Positions 21,490 through 32,332 of a stretch of DNA of 64,000 nucleotides are shown piece by piece; positions within the stretch are counted from its first letter, which is position 1; each line of letters starts with the position of its first letter. Origin of the DNA: Corydoras sp. C115 (taxonomy: Eukaryota; Chordata; Actinopteri; Siluriformes; Callichthyidae); NCBI GenBank assembly GCA_019802505.1, contig JAFMOC010000269.1, positions 62,001 to 126,000 on the forward strand, given 5' to 3'. The notes beneath the pieces were generated by a model that was given only the letters and a program-made list of their open reading frames with translations, was not told the origin of the DNA and did not search any database. Position numbers and translations under genes: made by a program.

Positions 21490-22420
21490 AAAAAGAGGCC
21501 CCCATAAGTCCACACACAATATAGTTTCAGATTTTTTTTTGGTAATCCTTATTTCAAGCCAAACCCTAACCTTAGTTTGTTTCAAATATAAATCATTTTA
21601 TTCTAATCCCAACCCCTGCACTAACCATAACCTTAACCCAACCCTAAACCTAACCTTAACCTTAGTATATTTAATATATAATTTATTTTGGTTCTAATCC
21701 CAACCCCTGCACTAACCTTAACCCTTACCCAACCCTAACCTGTATTATGATTTAACCCTAACCAATTTGTTATTTAAGAAATAATTTGATGTTTAACTTA
21801 CCCTGAACTCAACCTCCCTAATGTTTATGATTTTATGGAGCCGTTTATTCTAATCCCAACCCTAATCTTAACCTTCTTTACAACCAAATTATTTTGTTAT
21901 ATTCTTTTTCTTACGTTAATATTAATTAAAAATTTTCAGTTAATATGAGTTTATTATTTAAGGAGTATAATTTATGTTTATATTTAATTTGATTGGCATT
22001 GTAGTATTTGATTGAAACCTAATCCCAACCATAATTAGGCCTGATTATATTTTATACTTTAACCCAAATACAATTAAAATATTCCAGTTAAAAATCCTAC
22101 TTACCTGAAAAAAATTCATAATTGATCCACTTTATCCATTACTCCATAGAACAATCAAGGGGTCCCTGGAATCCACGATGATCTTCCCTCCAAGTAGGGT
22201 TGTGGTAGGTCCAGAACAGATGGGATCTTCTCCTTCCCCCTGGACCTGAGAGGATAAACAGTAAAAAATAGTTAATACTAGCAGGACAGGATGGTATAAA
22301 GAAGTGAAGTTAAAATAGAAATTTCAAGTCAAATTGTAGCCAGTGCAAATACATAAGTAACACTTATCACAAAGCCCCTAGGGCGAATTCCCCTACCCTA
22401 ACCCTAACCTTAGATTAATT
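21490..22420 (+). repeat. Composite telomere-like repeat family, plus copy 1
   Basis: It begins with GGCCCCCATAAG, continues with arrays of CCCTAACC-type units alternating with AT-rich filler (21550-21870), then a unique-looking core at 22090-22400 (GGTCCCTGGAATCC, CCCCCTGGACCTGAGAGG, GCCCCTAGGGCGAA). The same order recurs at 24620-25640 and, inverted, at 11480-13690. It directly precedes the PLE coding remnant. Confidence 0.8.
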
Positions 22421-22429
22421 TCAATACGA

Positions 22430-24400
22430 GAAAAATGATTTTGTATTGCCTTTTATTGATAAATCCACCTGGGAACCACCCTTAAAAAAACACATCCGGC
22501 AATTCAACAACTGGTTTTAAACAATATCAAAACGGTTAACTCATGTAGATATCAAAAACAAAACAATAATAAGTGTAATAATTTAGAATCTAAACATTGC
22601 AAGGCTCTCAAACAGTTACAAAATAATAGAGATATCGTGATTAAACCTGCTGACAAGGGATCCTGTATTGTTATTCTGGACTAACAACAATATATGCTGG
22701 AAGCAAACAGACAATTTACCAACACTATGCACTACAGAACACTTGTGCATCCATTACAGGAGGGTACCCAGGAACAAGTCTTGATAATTCTTCAAGATCT
22801 GAAAAGACTGGGGTATATCAATCAAAGACAACTCAATTTCCTAATCGGGCCTAACACACCAAAACCCAGACAGTTTTATTTATTACCTAAGATGCATAAG
22901 GATCCTCAGTGGTCCCATAGGGTAGACCCATAGTCTCAAACTGCGAAAGTGAAACATACAATACAGCATCTTATATTGACTTTTTTCTAAATCCGCTTTC
23001 ACAATTGCATGGCAGTTGCTTAAAGGACACTTATGATTTTGTTAATAAGATTAAAGGTAAATTGTTTCCAAGCTCGGCGTTTTTGTTTTCAGTGGATATA
23101 GAAAGCCTATATACAAATATAAATACTTCCTTAGGGTTGGAGGCTGTTCAACGCATCTTCGCCCAAAATCCAGATCCGTCTTATCCTGACAGATTTTACA
23201 ACTCTTAGAAATAAATTTAAATAGAAATGATTTTCAATTTGATTCCATAAACTACTTACAAATACAGGGTACGGCCATGGGGAAGCGGTTTGCTCCGGCA
23301 TATGACAATATTTATATGGCGGAGTGGGATGAAATGCTCTTCCCCAAGTGTGAGATCCTGCCGGCCCTATATTTCCATTATTTAGATGACATCTTTGGGG
23401 TCTGGCTGCATGACCGAGCATCATTTGATCAGTTTTTAGAAAAGGTTAACTCTCATCACACACATATTTGGCTTAAAGTGGTAGTAGATAATGTGTCAAT
23501 TGATTTTTTAGACACTACAATCTTCTTCTCACACAGAGGAGAAAACTTGAAGGAACTCCAAACAAAAATTTTCTTTAAAGCTACAGACACGCCCTGTCTA
23601 TTGCATAAATCTAGTTACCATCCAAAGCATACATTTAAAGGCCTAATAAAATCCCAATTAATTAGATTTTATCTGATATGCTCTAAAAAAGAACATTTTC
23701 ATGAAGCCACAAACACCTTGTTTCATGCCTTGGGCTCTAGGGGATATTCTACACGCTTCTTGAGACACATTAAAACACAAACCTTACGATCTTTGACCAC
23801 GGGTGAGTCGGTTGTGCAGCCGGACACCAAAGATGTCATCCCTTTAATTACTACATATTCAGAAAAGTCAATAAAACTTAAGAGACCTGAAAAACTATTT
23901 CCAAAGAGCTCAGAATCAATATACACCATTACAAAAATATTGGATAATCTCGCCATTCAGGAAAAATAAAAATTTAAAGGATTTATTAGTTAGATCTAAG
24001 TTCACCTCGCAGTACTTGGCAGCTCCTCTGAAACTCCTATGTATTTTTACCAATGTGAATATCTTCGGGCAGGGGAAGAGACTTTCCCTATTACACAAAA
24101 CTTTACTTCAAATGCAAGCAATTTAATTTATGTAATTATGTGTACACACTGTCACAAAAAATATGTAGGGGAAACAAAAAACAAGTTAATGGCACGAATA
24201 AAACGACGTGTTTATGACATAAAGAATAATACTTTTATTATTTCAGCATTTTTTGCAGGTGGGACTGGTCCATCTCAGGTTCACAGGAGTGGAGGGAAAC
24301 AGATTCTGGTCTGTAGATCAGAGAAAAAGTAAGGAGAAAGAGTGGATCACAAAATGGATACAACATATCCTAAGGGTCTCAATCAGATACTATAGTGCAC
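22430..24400 (+). pseudogene. Penelope-like element RT with GIY-YIG endonuclease
   Basis: Fragments in order: VIKPADKGSCIVILD (about 22640), FYLLPKMHKDP (about 22885), FLFSVDIESLYTNI (about 23080), GTAMGKRFAPAYDNIYMAEWD (about 23270), FHYLDDIFGVW with the catalytic Asp pair (about 23380), and VSIDFLDTTIFF. After stops, LIYVIMCTHCHKKYVGET at about 24125 is the GIY-YIG nuclease signature. This order is specific to Penelope-like elements; the fish lineage is probably Neptune-like. Several stops and frameshifts (22682, 22932, 23207, 23967) inactivate it. PLE enzymes prime reverse transcription at DNA ends or nicks. Confidence 0.85.
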
Positions 24401-24619
24401 AATTAATAAATTTTCGTTTTTTTTCTATTATTGTTTTCTCTTATTGTTTTTATATTTGTTTTAAGTGTTTTTCATAAATTAACCTCTCGCACCCTAAATT
24501 CCCTGTCCTTCTTTCTCCCCCTCCCCTCCTTTTCTTCTGCTTTCTCTGTTTCTTGCAGGATCCATCGCCGCTTCATGAATTCTGCATGTACAGTAACTGG
24601 GCAGTTTAATTAACAATAA

Positions 24620-25660
24620 TTTAAAAAGGCCCCCAAATGTGGCCGCCACAAATTCATACCAAACATAGTTCCTGGTTGTTTTGATAATCCTTACTTCAAC
24701 TCAAACCCTAACCTTAATCTTAATTTATTCAAAGTTTAATTTATTTTTTGTTCTAATTGTAACCCCTGCACCAACCCTAACCTTAACCCAACCATAAAAC
24801 CTAACCCTAACCTTAATTTATTTAGAGTATAATTTATTTTTTGTTTCCATTTCAACCCCTACACTAACCCTAACCTTAACCCAACCCTAAAACCTAATCC
24901 TAACCTTAGTTTATTTAAAGTAAATTTATTTTTGTTTTAATTTCAACCCTTGCACTAATCTTAACCTTAACCCAACCCTAACCTTAACCTTAGTTTATTT
25001 AACATATAACATTTTTTGGTTTCAATTCCAACCCCGGCACAAACCCTAACCTTAACCCAACCCCAAAACCTAACCTTAACCTTCCTCATAACCAAATTAA
25101 TTTCTTTATACTTTAATTTTTCCTTTATGTTTATGTTAATTTAAAACTTTCTGTTAATATGAGTTTATTATTTAAGAAATATAATATATGTTTGTTTTTT
25201 GATTGGCATTATGGTTTTTAATTGAGACCTAACCCTAACCTAATATATTAATAGATTCAAGTTAAAAATCATACTTACCTGCAAAATTTCATGATTGATC
25301 CACTTCATCCATTATTCCATAGAACAACCACGGGGTCCCTGGAAGCCATGATGATCTTCCCTCCAGTTGTGTGGTGTGAGGTCCAGAACAGATGGGACCT
25401 TCTCTTTCCCCCTGGACCTGAGAGGAAAAACAGTTAAAAATAGTTAATACTAGTAGGATAAGGATTAGATAAAATAATGAAGTAAAAATAAGAGATCTTA
25501 AATCAAACTGAAGCCAGTCCAAATACTAAGTAATAAGTAATACTTGTGATCACAAAGCCCCTAGGGCGATTTCCCCTAACCCCAACCCTAACCTCAACCT
25601 AACCCTAACCTTAACCTAACCCTAACCCTAACCTCCCAAAAAAAACTACAAATTAAAGTT
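24620..25660 (+). repeat. Composite telomere-like repeat family, plus copy 2
   Basis: The layout matches copy 1: AAGGCCCCCAAATG start, many CCCTAACC and AACCTTAACC units with short A/T-rich spacers (24700-25100), then the core at 25270-25570 (GGTCCCTGGAAGCC, CCCCCTGGACCTGAGAGG, GCCCCTAGGGCGAT), then another CCCTAACC run to 25635. Copies 1 and 2 bracket the PLE coding remnant in direct orientation, as expected of PLE terminal repeats or a tandem arrangement. Confidence 0.8.
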
Positions 25661-25767
25661 AAAATACTTACCTGATGATCAATACTTACCTGATCATGGA
25701 CTCAGAATCCCCTGGTGAAGACAAAGTACACAATTAATTAATTATTACAAGGTACTTACCTGATTAG

Positions 25768-26035
25768 TAGGGGTGTATTCAACAAAGGATTTTCATAGTC
25801 GAATCTGATTCGTCAGATTTTTCCTATAGTCGACTGATAGTCGAATCAGTTAAAATTTCACCACAAGATGGCGCTATAAGTGTGGTTTTTAAAAAAGATT
25901 TTTTTAAATTATTTTACTTGTTTTTCTAGAGCACCGTAAATGGAATCCCCGTTCTGGACTTTTTTCCACTTCAAAGGAAAAACCTAAAAAAAAAATAAAA
26001 ACCTAAAAATTAGGATGATTTTATTTGACAAAAGG

Positions 26036-26105
<70 letters not shown>

Positions 26106-26260
26106 CGAAAACAAAGACATTTCATGTAAAAACTAATGCTTAGCAGCAGCCATGGGCACCCCCATGTGGTCAAAATGGTACATTCGACTATGAGGTTCAT
26201 AGTCGACTACGGTTCTCCGAATTGAATCGTCGAATCAGAGAATATTGCAGCTCACCCCTA
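25768..26260. mobile_element. hAT-type MITE with 8-bp target duplication
   Basis: CTGATTAG occurs at 25760-25767 and 26261-26268. The element begins TAGGGGTG and ends CACCCCTA, a terminal inverted repeat. An 8-bp duplication with short TA..TA ends is the hAT hallmark. Inside are several TAGTCGACTA/AGTCGAAT motifs (subterminal repeats) and an (AT)n tract at 26036-26103. No transposase is encoded. Confidence 0.92.
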
Positions 26261-26499
26261 CTGATTAGTACGTTATACAAACTAATGTTGAAACAATAAA
26301 TAAATGAATCAATTCTTACAGTAATTATTCCACCAGAAATGACCATTCTGGGGAACACAAAAAGCAGAATTAAAGCTTTAATAAAGGAGAAACTGCACAA
26401 TTTAAAGAGAATTAAAAGGAAAAATACAGCTAAAATGACAAAAAAATAAGAAAATAGTACAGGGAAAGGTCTACTTTTTCTAATTTTTACTGTCACTTA

Positions 26500-26600
26500 G
26501 GGGACGGAGCTAAAACTATATAAGCTCATGCACTGAAGCAGAACTTAATTTCAGAACAGACCCTGCACAGAGCCACACAGGGTTTTAGTGCTCAAACTTT
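26500..26600 (+). promoter_or_regulatory. TATA-type promoter-like segment of the PLE family, copy a
   Basis: GGGACGGAGCTAAA is followed by CTATATAAG at 26516-26524. The same arrangement (GGGTGGAGCTAGA then GTATATAAGC) lies at 28735-28763 just ahead of a hammerhead-like core, so the two are copies of one terminal region. Promoter function is inferred from the TATA box and conservation. Confidence 0.5.
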
Positions 26601-26640
26601 TTTTTTTTTTTTTCTATTACTTTATTTATTTTATAATTAT

Positions 26641-26800
26641 TCATTCATTCATTCATTCATTATCATCTTCTGCTTGATCCTATATTTGGGTCGCGGGGGG
26701 GGGTTCCCCATGCCGATCCAGGGGAGAAGGTTTCGGGCGCTGGGCAGATACACCCAGGACAGGGCGCCAATCCATCGCTGGGCACACACACACTCACACA
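26641..26800 (-). mobile_element. LINE/SINE 3' tail with (ATTC)n
   Basis: On the minus strand it reads GATTGGCGCCCTGTCCTGGG, ..GCCCAGCGCCCGAAACC, GGCATGGGGAACC and a GAAT repeat tail. The same block is at 53500-53640 (plus), and shorter pieces are at 58194 and 60655. This is a dispersed fish repeat tail of the L2/SINE type; the exact family was not determined. Confidence 0.7.
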
Positions 26801-27169
26801 GACACGCACACATACACACTCTATATGGGGGAATTTTGGTGAACTCAATTGACTTGGGGGGAGATCCTTCCCTTTTGGGTATACCCTTCCCCTAACACAT
26901 AAACCTAACCCTAAACGAGAAATATTAAATAAAAAGAATACACTGATATATTTAGTATTACTCAAAAAAAGTGAAAAAACTTTTCCCTTATTTTTTCAAA
27001 AAAAAGTGGAGAAGAGTGGGATTATGAAAAAGTCAAAATATGTTTAAAGACTGAGGATAAAAGACAACTATTTGCGTAGAGAATTAAAAAGGTAAAAAAC
27101 AGTTTAAAAAGGGCACGATAAGATGAATGGAGAAAGATCCCCATCTAGCGACCTAATAAGGGAACTGTT

Positions 27170-27370
27170 TTAAATAAAACCTTGAGAAAACCTTAAAATT
27201 CTGCACTTACCTCCTAACATAACCTGCTCGATATAAACTCTAGGGGTGAGGGGAAGGGGGGCTTCCACCAAGAAATGGATCCACCGAAGTGCCCTAAAGC
27301 AGGAGACCGTAGGCCAGAGCACTAAGGGGGAAGTCCCCAGTCATTCAAGCTTTTAACACAAATAAATTTT
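27170..27370 (+). repeat. Composite family block, inverse of 10990-11190
   Basis: The block reads through CTCGATATAAACTCTAGGGG and GTAGGCCAGAGCACTAAGGG. It is the reverse complement of 10990-11190 at high identity and leads directly into CCCTAACC repeats, as the other does into TTAGGG repeats. Confidence 0.85.
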
Positions 27371-27715
27371 ACCTAACCCTAACCCTAACCCTGACCATAA
27401 CCCCGAACCTGACTCTGAACCTAACCCTGACCATGACCCTGACCATGACCCTGACCATAACCCCGAACCTGACCCTGAAACTGACTCTGAATCTAACCCT
27501 GAACATAACCCTGACAATGACCCTGACCACGATCTAGATCATGACCCTGAACATGACCCTGACCATAACCCTAAACAGAACCCTGAACATAACCCTGACA
27601 ATAACCCCGACCATAATCCATGACCCTGACCATAACCCTGAACCTAACCCTTACTTAACTCCACCCTGGAATCCATTCCCCAATTTAATCCATAAACTGA
27701 CCCTAACCTAATCCC
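27371..27715. repeat. Degenerate CCCTAA/CCCTGA hexamer array
   Basis: About 300 bp of six-base units such as CCCTAA, CCCTGA, CATAAC and CATGAC. It starts as perfect CCCTAA and drifts into CCCTGACCATAA-type higher-order units. The vertebrate telomere repeat is TTAGGG (CCCTAA on this strand). Confidence 0.9.
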
Positions 27716-27759
27716 TAGCCTCCTTTCTGCGCTTCTTTTCTTCTTCTCTCTTCACCCCC

Positions 27760-27850
27760 GGAGGGATCCGTGTGCCAGTGCACTGAGTGGTAAATATCCA
27801 AGATTAAAGATTTAATTTAATCTCCACCCCAACCTAACCCTAACCCTAAA
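27760..27850 (+). repeat. Recurrent block ending in CCCTAACC, copy a
   Basis: GGGATCCGTGTGCCAGTGCA and the following ATTAAAGATTTAATTTAATC are repeated at 29868-29960 and, less exactly, at 30920-31015, each time followed by CCCTAACC units. At 29868 it abuts the broken PLE frame, marking a recurrent junction of the family. Confidence 0.85.
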
Positions 27851-28184
27851 ATTCAGCCAAACCTCATTGGGCATCCATCGCAGTGGACTCTAGTTAACAC
27901 TGATAGAAACCAAGAGAGTGTCTCCAGGATTGTTTGGGACATGGGTAACATGTTTGGGACATGGGTAACACAACAATTAAAACTACAAAAATAAGGGGAC
28001 TTAATAACTAACTAAGGGAGAATTTTTGTAAAAACATGATACTGTGTGGGGGATGTGAGTCCATGGAAAACCTCCGCTGCCAGATCCTACTCATGATTTT
28101 CTCATGGGTGGGATTCGTGGAGGACAGGGTGAGTGGACCCTCCACTGCTAGATCCTTCTGAATTGCTTAACCATCCTACAAGCC

Positions 28185-28315
28185 GGTCATAGACTGCAGG
28201 ATCGATCTGAAGCCACAAGCGCTGGGGCTTTGGTCATAGACTGCGGGGCGGATTTGAAATCACAGGCAGTGGGACCTAGATCATGGACTGTGGGATGGAT
28301 CTAAAGCCACTGTTT
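28185..28315. repeat. Three-copy 47-bp tandem repeat
   Basis: GGTCATAGACTGC recurs at 28185, 28232 and (as GATCATGGACTGT) about 28278, each followed by GGAT..GATCTGAAGCCAC-like sequence. It is short and diverged, and lies within the composite repeat domain. Confidence 0.75.
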
Positions 28316-28734
28316 GTGGGTTGGGGAAGTATGAGTGGCGTATGTGGAGTCACCTTGGCAAGTGGACTGCGAAACCTGCAACAGATTGAAGGGGATTACA
28401 TTTAATTGATTGAAAAACAAACTAATAAAATAATTAAAGAATAAACATAACATAACAAACCTCTCCTACATCTATTTGGGAACCCTAATTAAATTGAAAA
28501 CTAATTATACTTACTTGGAAGCTGGATTGGAAAATCAGAACCTGCAAAATAAAAATAAAAACAATTAAACCATAAATTAATAATAAAACTTATCTGTTAA
28601 CTAACAGTTAAGTTCAAATTAAATAAATTTTATAGGGTTTGAAGATTAAATAACCTTTCACCCATTTTTAATTTTCTAAAAAATTGCTCTCAGAAAATAA
28701 AAAAACTGTGGTTTATTTAAAATCCAACCGTCAG

Positions 28735-28765
28735 TGGGGGGTGGAGCTAGATGGTATATAAGCAG
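28735..28765 (+). promoter_or_regulatory. TATA-type promoter-like segment of the PLE family, copy b
   Basis: GGGTGGAGCTAGATG precedes GTATATAAGC at 28754-28763. The hammerhead-like core starts about 70 bp downstream. It is homologous to 26500-26525. Inferred to be the start region of a PLE transcript. Confidence 0.5.
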
Positions 28766-28833
28766 CCTCACACACACACACAGGAGAGCTCATTCGGCAA
28801 CAGGCTCACAGAGGAGCCACATCTAAATTAAAA

Positions 28834-28887
28834 AAGTCCAACCTGATGAAGGCTTCAAAATAGAAGCCGAAACGCTGCAACAGACTT
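28834..28887 (+). ncRNA. Hammerhead ribozyme-like motif 1
   Basis: The core is exact: CTGATGA (28843-28849), stem II GGCTTC/GAAGCC with a loop, then GAAA (28869-28872). AAGTC (28834) and GACTT (28883) can pair as an outer stem I, with unpaired bases between as in natural hammerheads. Stem III and the cleavage triplet are not clear, so a minimal or dimer-dependent form, or decay, is possible. Penelope-like elements are known to carry hammerheads in their terminal repeats, which fits the PLE coding remnant 350 bp downstream. Confidence 0.7.
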
Positions 28888-29239
28888 GCAATAAAATGGC
28901 CATACATCATTATAATTAAAAATGTTAAATATAAACTCTATTAAAGAGCAATTTTTTGATAAACCATATACAGGTTTTGGACCTGTATATTTATATTAAA
29001 AGCAAATAAAAAATTATTAAAAAGAGAAAAGGTGAAGTGTGGACGGGTGTGTGAGAGTATGGTTGGAGATGCACAACGTGGGCCCCGAGATTCGTTTCAG
29101 GGCCCTGGCAGGGTGGGGACCTTTCACCTCTGCTCTTTGTGTGGGGGTGGAAACCCTAACCCGAACCCTAACCCTAACCCTAAAAAGAAAAAGAAAATTC
29201 ACTGGCTCCCTGAGACTGCTACAACAATATTTAATTTGT

Positions 29240-29930
29240 GGTCAAAGACGTTAAACTTAAGGTAAGGGAAAAAGAGTTTAATCTATCCCCATTTAAAGAT
29301 AACATTTGTAACTTATCTACAACATTAATTTTAAATAAATATGAAACAACTTTTACACCTAAGGGGGAATTATTGGGTGATTTGCACAAGTATCATAGGA
29401 AAATTAAAATACTTGTTTACTTTAACTACGAAACAGAGCAAAACATCCAACCATTCTGTGAACCACAGACAAATGGTGATAAAAATCAGACCCAATCACC
29501 CACAATCGAATAATTTAAATTCGGAAGAACAAACAGCGCTTAAAATTTTAAAAACAAATAAACATATAGTAAAAACCGGCAGATAAAGGGTCTCAAATCG
29601 TTATAATGGATAAAAAAACAATACTTAAAAGAAGCATATCGACAGTTAAATCATTCAAATCACTATATAAAATTCAATCGATTCAAATGCAAACATGGGA
29701 CCTACAGCGACCCATTTTAGAAAAATTATATTTAGATAAATTCATTACTAAAAAACAGCTTTTCTATTTGTTGGGCCCAGATACACCACGGGAAAGAACA
29801 TTTTACTATCTCCCGAAAGTTCACAAAGATCCGAAAAGCTGGCCACACCCCTTTGAGATCCCCGCGGGCAGGAGGGATCCGTGTGCCAGTGCACTAAGTG
29901 GAAAATTTCCGAAATTAAAGATTTAATTTA
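29240..29930 (+). pseudogene. Second Penelope-like RT remnant (N-terminal part)
   Basis: Overlapping frames read KPADKGSQIVIMDKK-like sequence (about 29575-29615), then QLFYLLGPDTPRERTFYYLPKVHKDPKSWP (29757-29840), the PLE-type RT N-terminal block also seen at 22860-22900. The frame ends in composite-family sequence at 29868. Upstream pieces from 29238 are Lys-rich. The RT catalytic motifs are missing. Segment 29740-29862 has been copied to 35013 and 36238. Confidence 0.75.
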
Positions 29931-31140
29931 ATCTCCACCCCAACCTAACCCTAAAACCCTGACCCTAACCCTAACCCCTAACCCACACAGAAATAAAACT
30001 TAAGTAAAATAATTGTCCCAACCCCTAACCCTAACCCTAAATATTAGTTTAACCCTAAGAACTGACTTGAGACCAATTGGGCTTTAGCCAGAATTTAAAC
30101 ATAAAAATACAGACCTTATATACGGACCTTTAAGGTATAATCTGCTCATTTCTAGGGGATGGAACTTTTTTGATCATGTCTTTCTAGATGGAGCCAAAAA
30201 TCTTTGGACATCTCACAGCCTTATTAACTGTAAATCTGTAAACCTCTTTCTTTAGACACGTTGCAGTCTGGGTTTGGGATAGATGGGATTGTTTTCTTCC
30301 CCCTGAGCCTGAGAGGAAAGATGGGGAGATGGAGTGGTTGGTGTGTATATATGAGAGAGTGATTGTTCTGAAAATTTAATCAAACTGTAGCCATTGCATA
30401 TGTATTGAGTCAAAACTCACACAGAAATAAAACTTATTAAGTATAATAATTGTTCTAACCTAACCCCTTACCCCTAATCCTACTATAGCTTGACCTAACC
30501 CTACCCTAACCCTAACCCTAACTAAGACAAGGTCATAAGATACAAGATTAGTAAACAAGGAAACGAACCGTGTGCCAAGCCCCACTCAAAAAAACTTTTT
30601 ATACATAAAAACTAAACCTAAACCTAACCCTTAACCTTAAACCTAACCCTTAACCTGAATCTTAATCTAGTTTTAACTCCTCCTAAACTTCAATCGAACT
30701 CCCATGGAGCCCTTCCCCTGGACTCCATTTAACTATTATATTTCTATTAGAGCCTAAACTAAACTCAACCTTGGACCTAAGCAACTTATCTTACTCATTA
30801 CCTAACATTACCTAAATCTATAACCCCCCCTTCCCCCCCCTATTTTTTCTTCCTTTTATATTTTTTAAGAATCTTCACTAAGGTCTCACTCATCAGTTCT
30901 GAAACTGTGGGATATCTGAGGGGGTCGTGAGCCTGTGCACTGAAAGGGAATACCCTGTATAAAGGATTTAAATGAATCTATCTTCTTAACCTAACCCTAA
31001 CCCAACCCTAACCCTAAACTTTACACAGCTCAACAGCAGCACACAGATCTCCTATTTAAACAAACATATTTTTCTGAGAAAGTCGTTTAACAAACAATTT
31101 GTTTTTTCTTTTTTCAAAAAAAAAAAAAAAAAATTCAACA
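29931..31140 (+). repeat. Composite telomere-like repeat family, plus copy 3 (diverged)
   Basis: It contains CCCTAACC runs at 29940-30060, 30460-30520, 30610-30660 and 30985-31015, plus a diverged core at 30270-30420 (CCCCCTGAGCCTGAGAGG). Between them is AT-rich sequence with no coding content that I recognise. Confidence 0.7.
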
Positions 31141-31150
31141 AAACACAGGT

Positions 31151-31205
31151 AGGTCAATGCCTGATGAAGGTTTTATAATAAACCGAAACTTTGCGCAACT
31201 GACCT
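31151..31205 (+). ncRNA. Hammerhead ribozyme-like motif 2
   Basis: The core is exact: CTGATGA (31161-31167), stem II GGTTT/AAACC with loop TATAAT, GAAA (31185-31188). AGGTCA (31151-31156) and TGACCT (31200-31205) are perfect complements and form stem I. The stem sequences differ from motif 1 while the pairing is kept, which argues for selection on structure. A clear stem III and cleavage triplet are not visible. With motif 1 it brackets the 29.2-29.9 kb PLE remnant. Confidence 0.72.
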
Positions 31206-31876
31206 GCTTTCTACAACCAAAATGACCTTTTTTTAATGGCGACTGTTAATTCCATTAAACCTATTTACTGGTCTACTAAAGGGAGACTTTCACTCCCACA
31301 AAGTTTTATATATGATAAATAAAACCATAGTCAAAACACCTAAAACTTACTATGGTTATTAAATCTTCATGTTACACTAGTTTAGAGTAGCTGTTGTGTT
31401 GCAATGTGACACATGTGCCTTTTATGCATTTTAGTGAAATAAACTAATGTGAAGTGACAACTCAATATGCTCAAAAAAAGATAATTTAACCTAAGTCATC
31501 ATAAGACTAATTTTTAACTCTAGTTCGTTTTTTTCACTCTGGTAGATAGTTACCTTGCATACACTGCCTACAATAGCACACAAGTTTATTTGCTACCTAT
31601 TAATAAATCCAACCTTGTGACAAATGACACAGCATACATATATAAATAAAAATGCTTTTCCGTACACCTGTCACTCATGTGATTGTCATGGCTGGGTGAT
31701 ATATATGTGCAAATAGGTCTACATCAGTAAAAATCACATGCAGATGTCATTAATCTTTTACTAGTGTTTGTATGTGTGTATGTGTAATGTGATATTTTAT
31801 TATGTCATAATAGTTGCTCTATTATAAACTAACCACAAATTTCCAGTGGCAGTTGTTTACATATATATGTTACAGG
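31206..31876. other. AT-rich spacer, nothing recognised
   Basis: No reading frame, known repeat or RNA motif could be supported here. Confidence 0.5.
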
Positions 31877-32262
31877 TGCCTGGGGCACCTGTCCCTCATT
31901 TGGGTGATTCACAGACTCCGTTGGGTGATTGGTTTAGTTTGTGTACGTGATTGGGTGTTTTTCCTATTTTAGTTCCGTATTCCCTAAATTCTGTGCACGA
32001 CTTTGTTTTGTGGTTTTATACCCCGATGTTAGTTTGTTCATTTTGTTCCCCCTTTCTGTTGGTGTTCCGTCACCAGTTTTTAATAAATTCGGTTTTGGAT
32101 TTTATCCCGGTGTTTCCTGGACTCTCTCTCCGTGTTCAACCACGTTGCAGCGCTGCACACTTTCGTACTCGTGGGAGCGTTTCCGTGGACCGACGTACGC
32201 TTTATTCCCTGCGTAGTCGGTGCCCGGGAAGCGCTCACTAGGCGCGAGCGACATTTCTAACA
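31877..32262 (+). repeat. LTR-like repeat, copy a
   Basis: It starts TGCCTGGGGCACCTGTCCCT and ends TTCTAACA, so it has the TG..CA ends of an LTR. It contains an AATAAA at about 32083 and is repeated at 43699-44114 in the same orientation. No primer-binding site or direct target duplication was identified, so it may be a solo LTR or another dispersed repeat. Confidence 0.5.
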
Positions 32263-32332
32263 ATATATATATATACATACACGCAACTTACTGATATTAT
32301 TTTTTTAATTAGCTTTTTATTAATGTACTTAC

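Noticed and set aside
25860..25880. CAAGATGGCGC as a YY1 site controlling a gene
   Set aside because: It lies inside the hAT MITE and no gene start is nearby; a short match alone is not sufficient.
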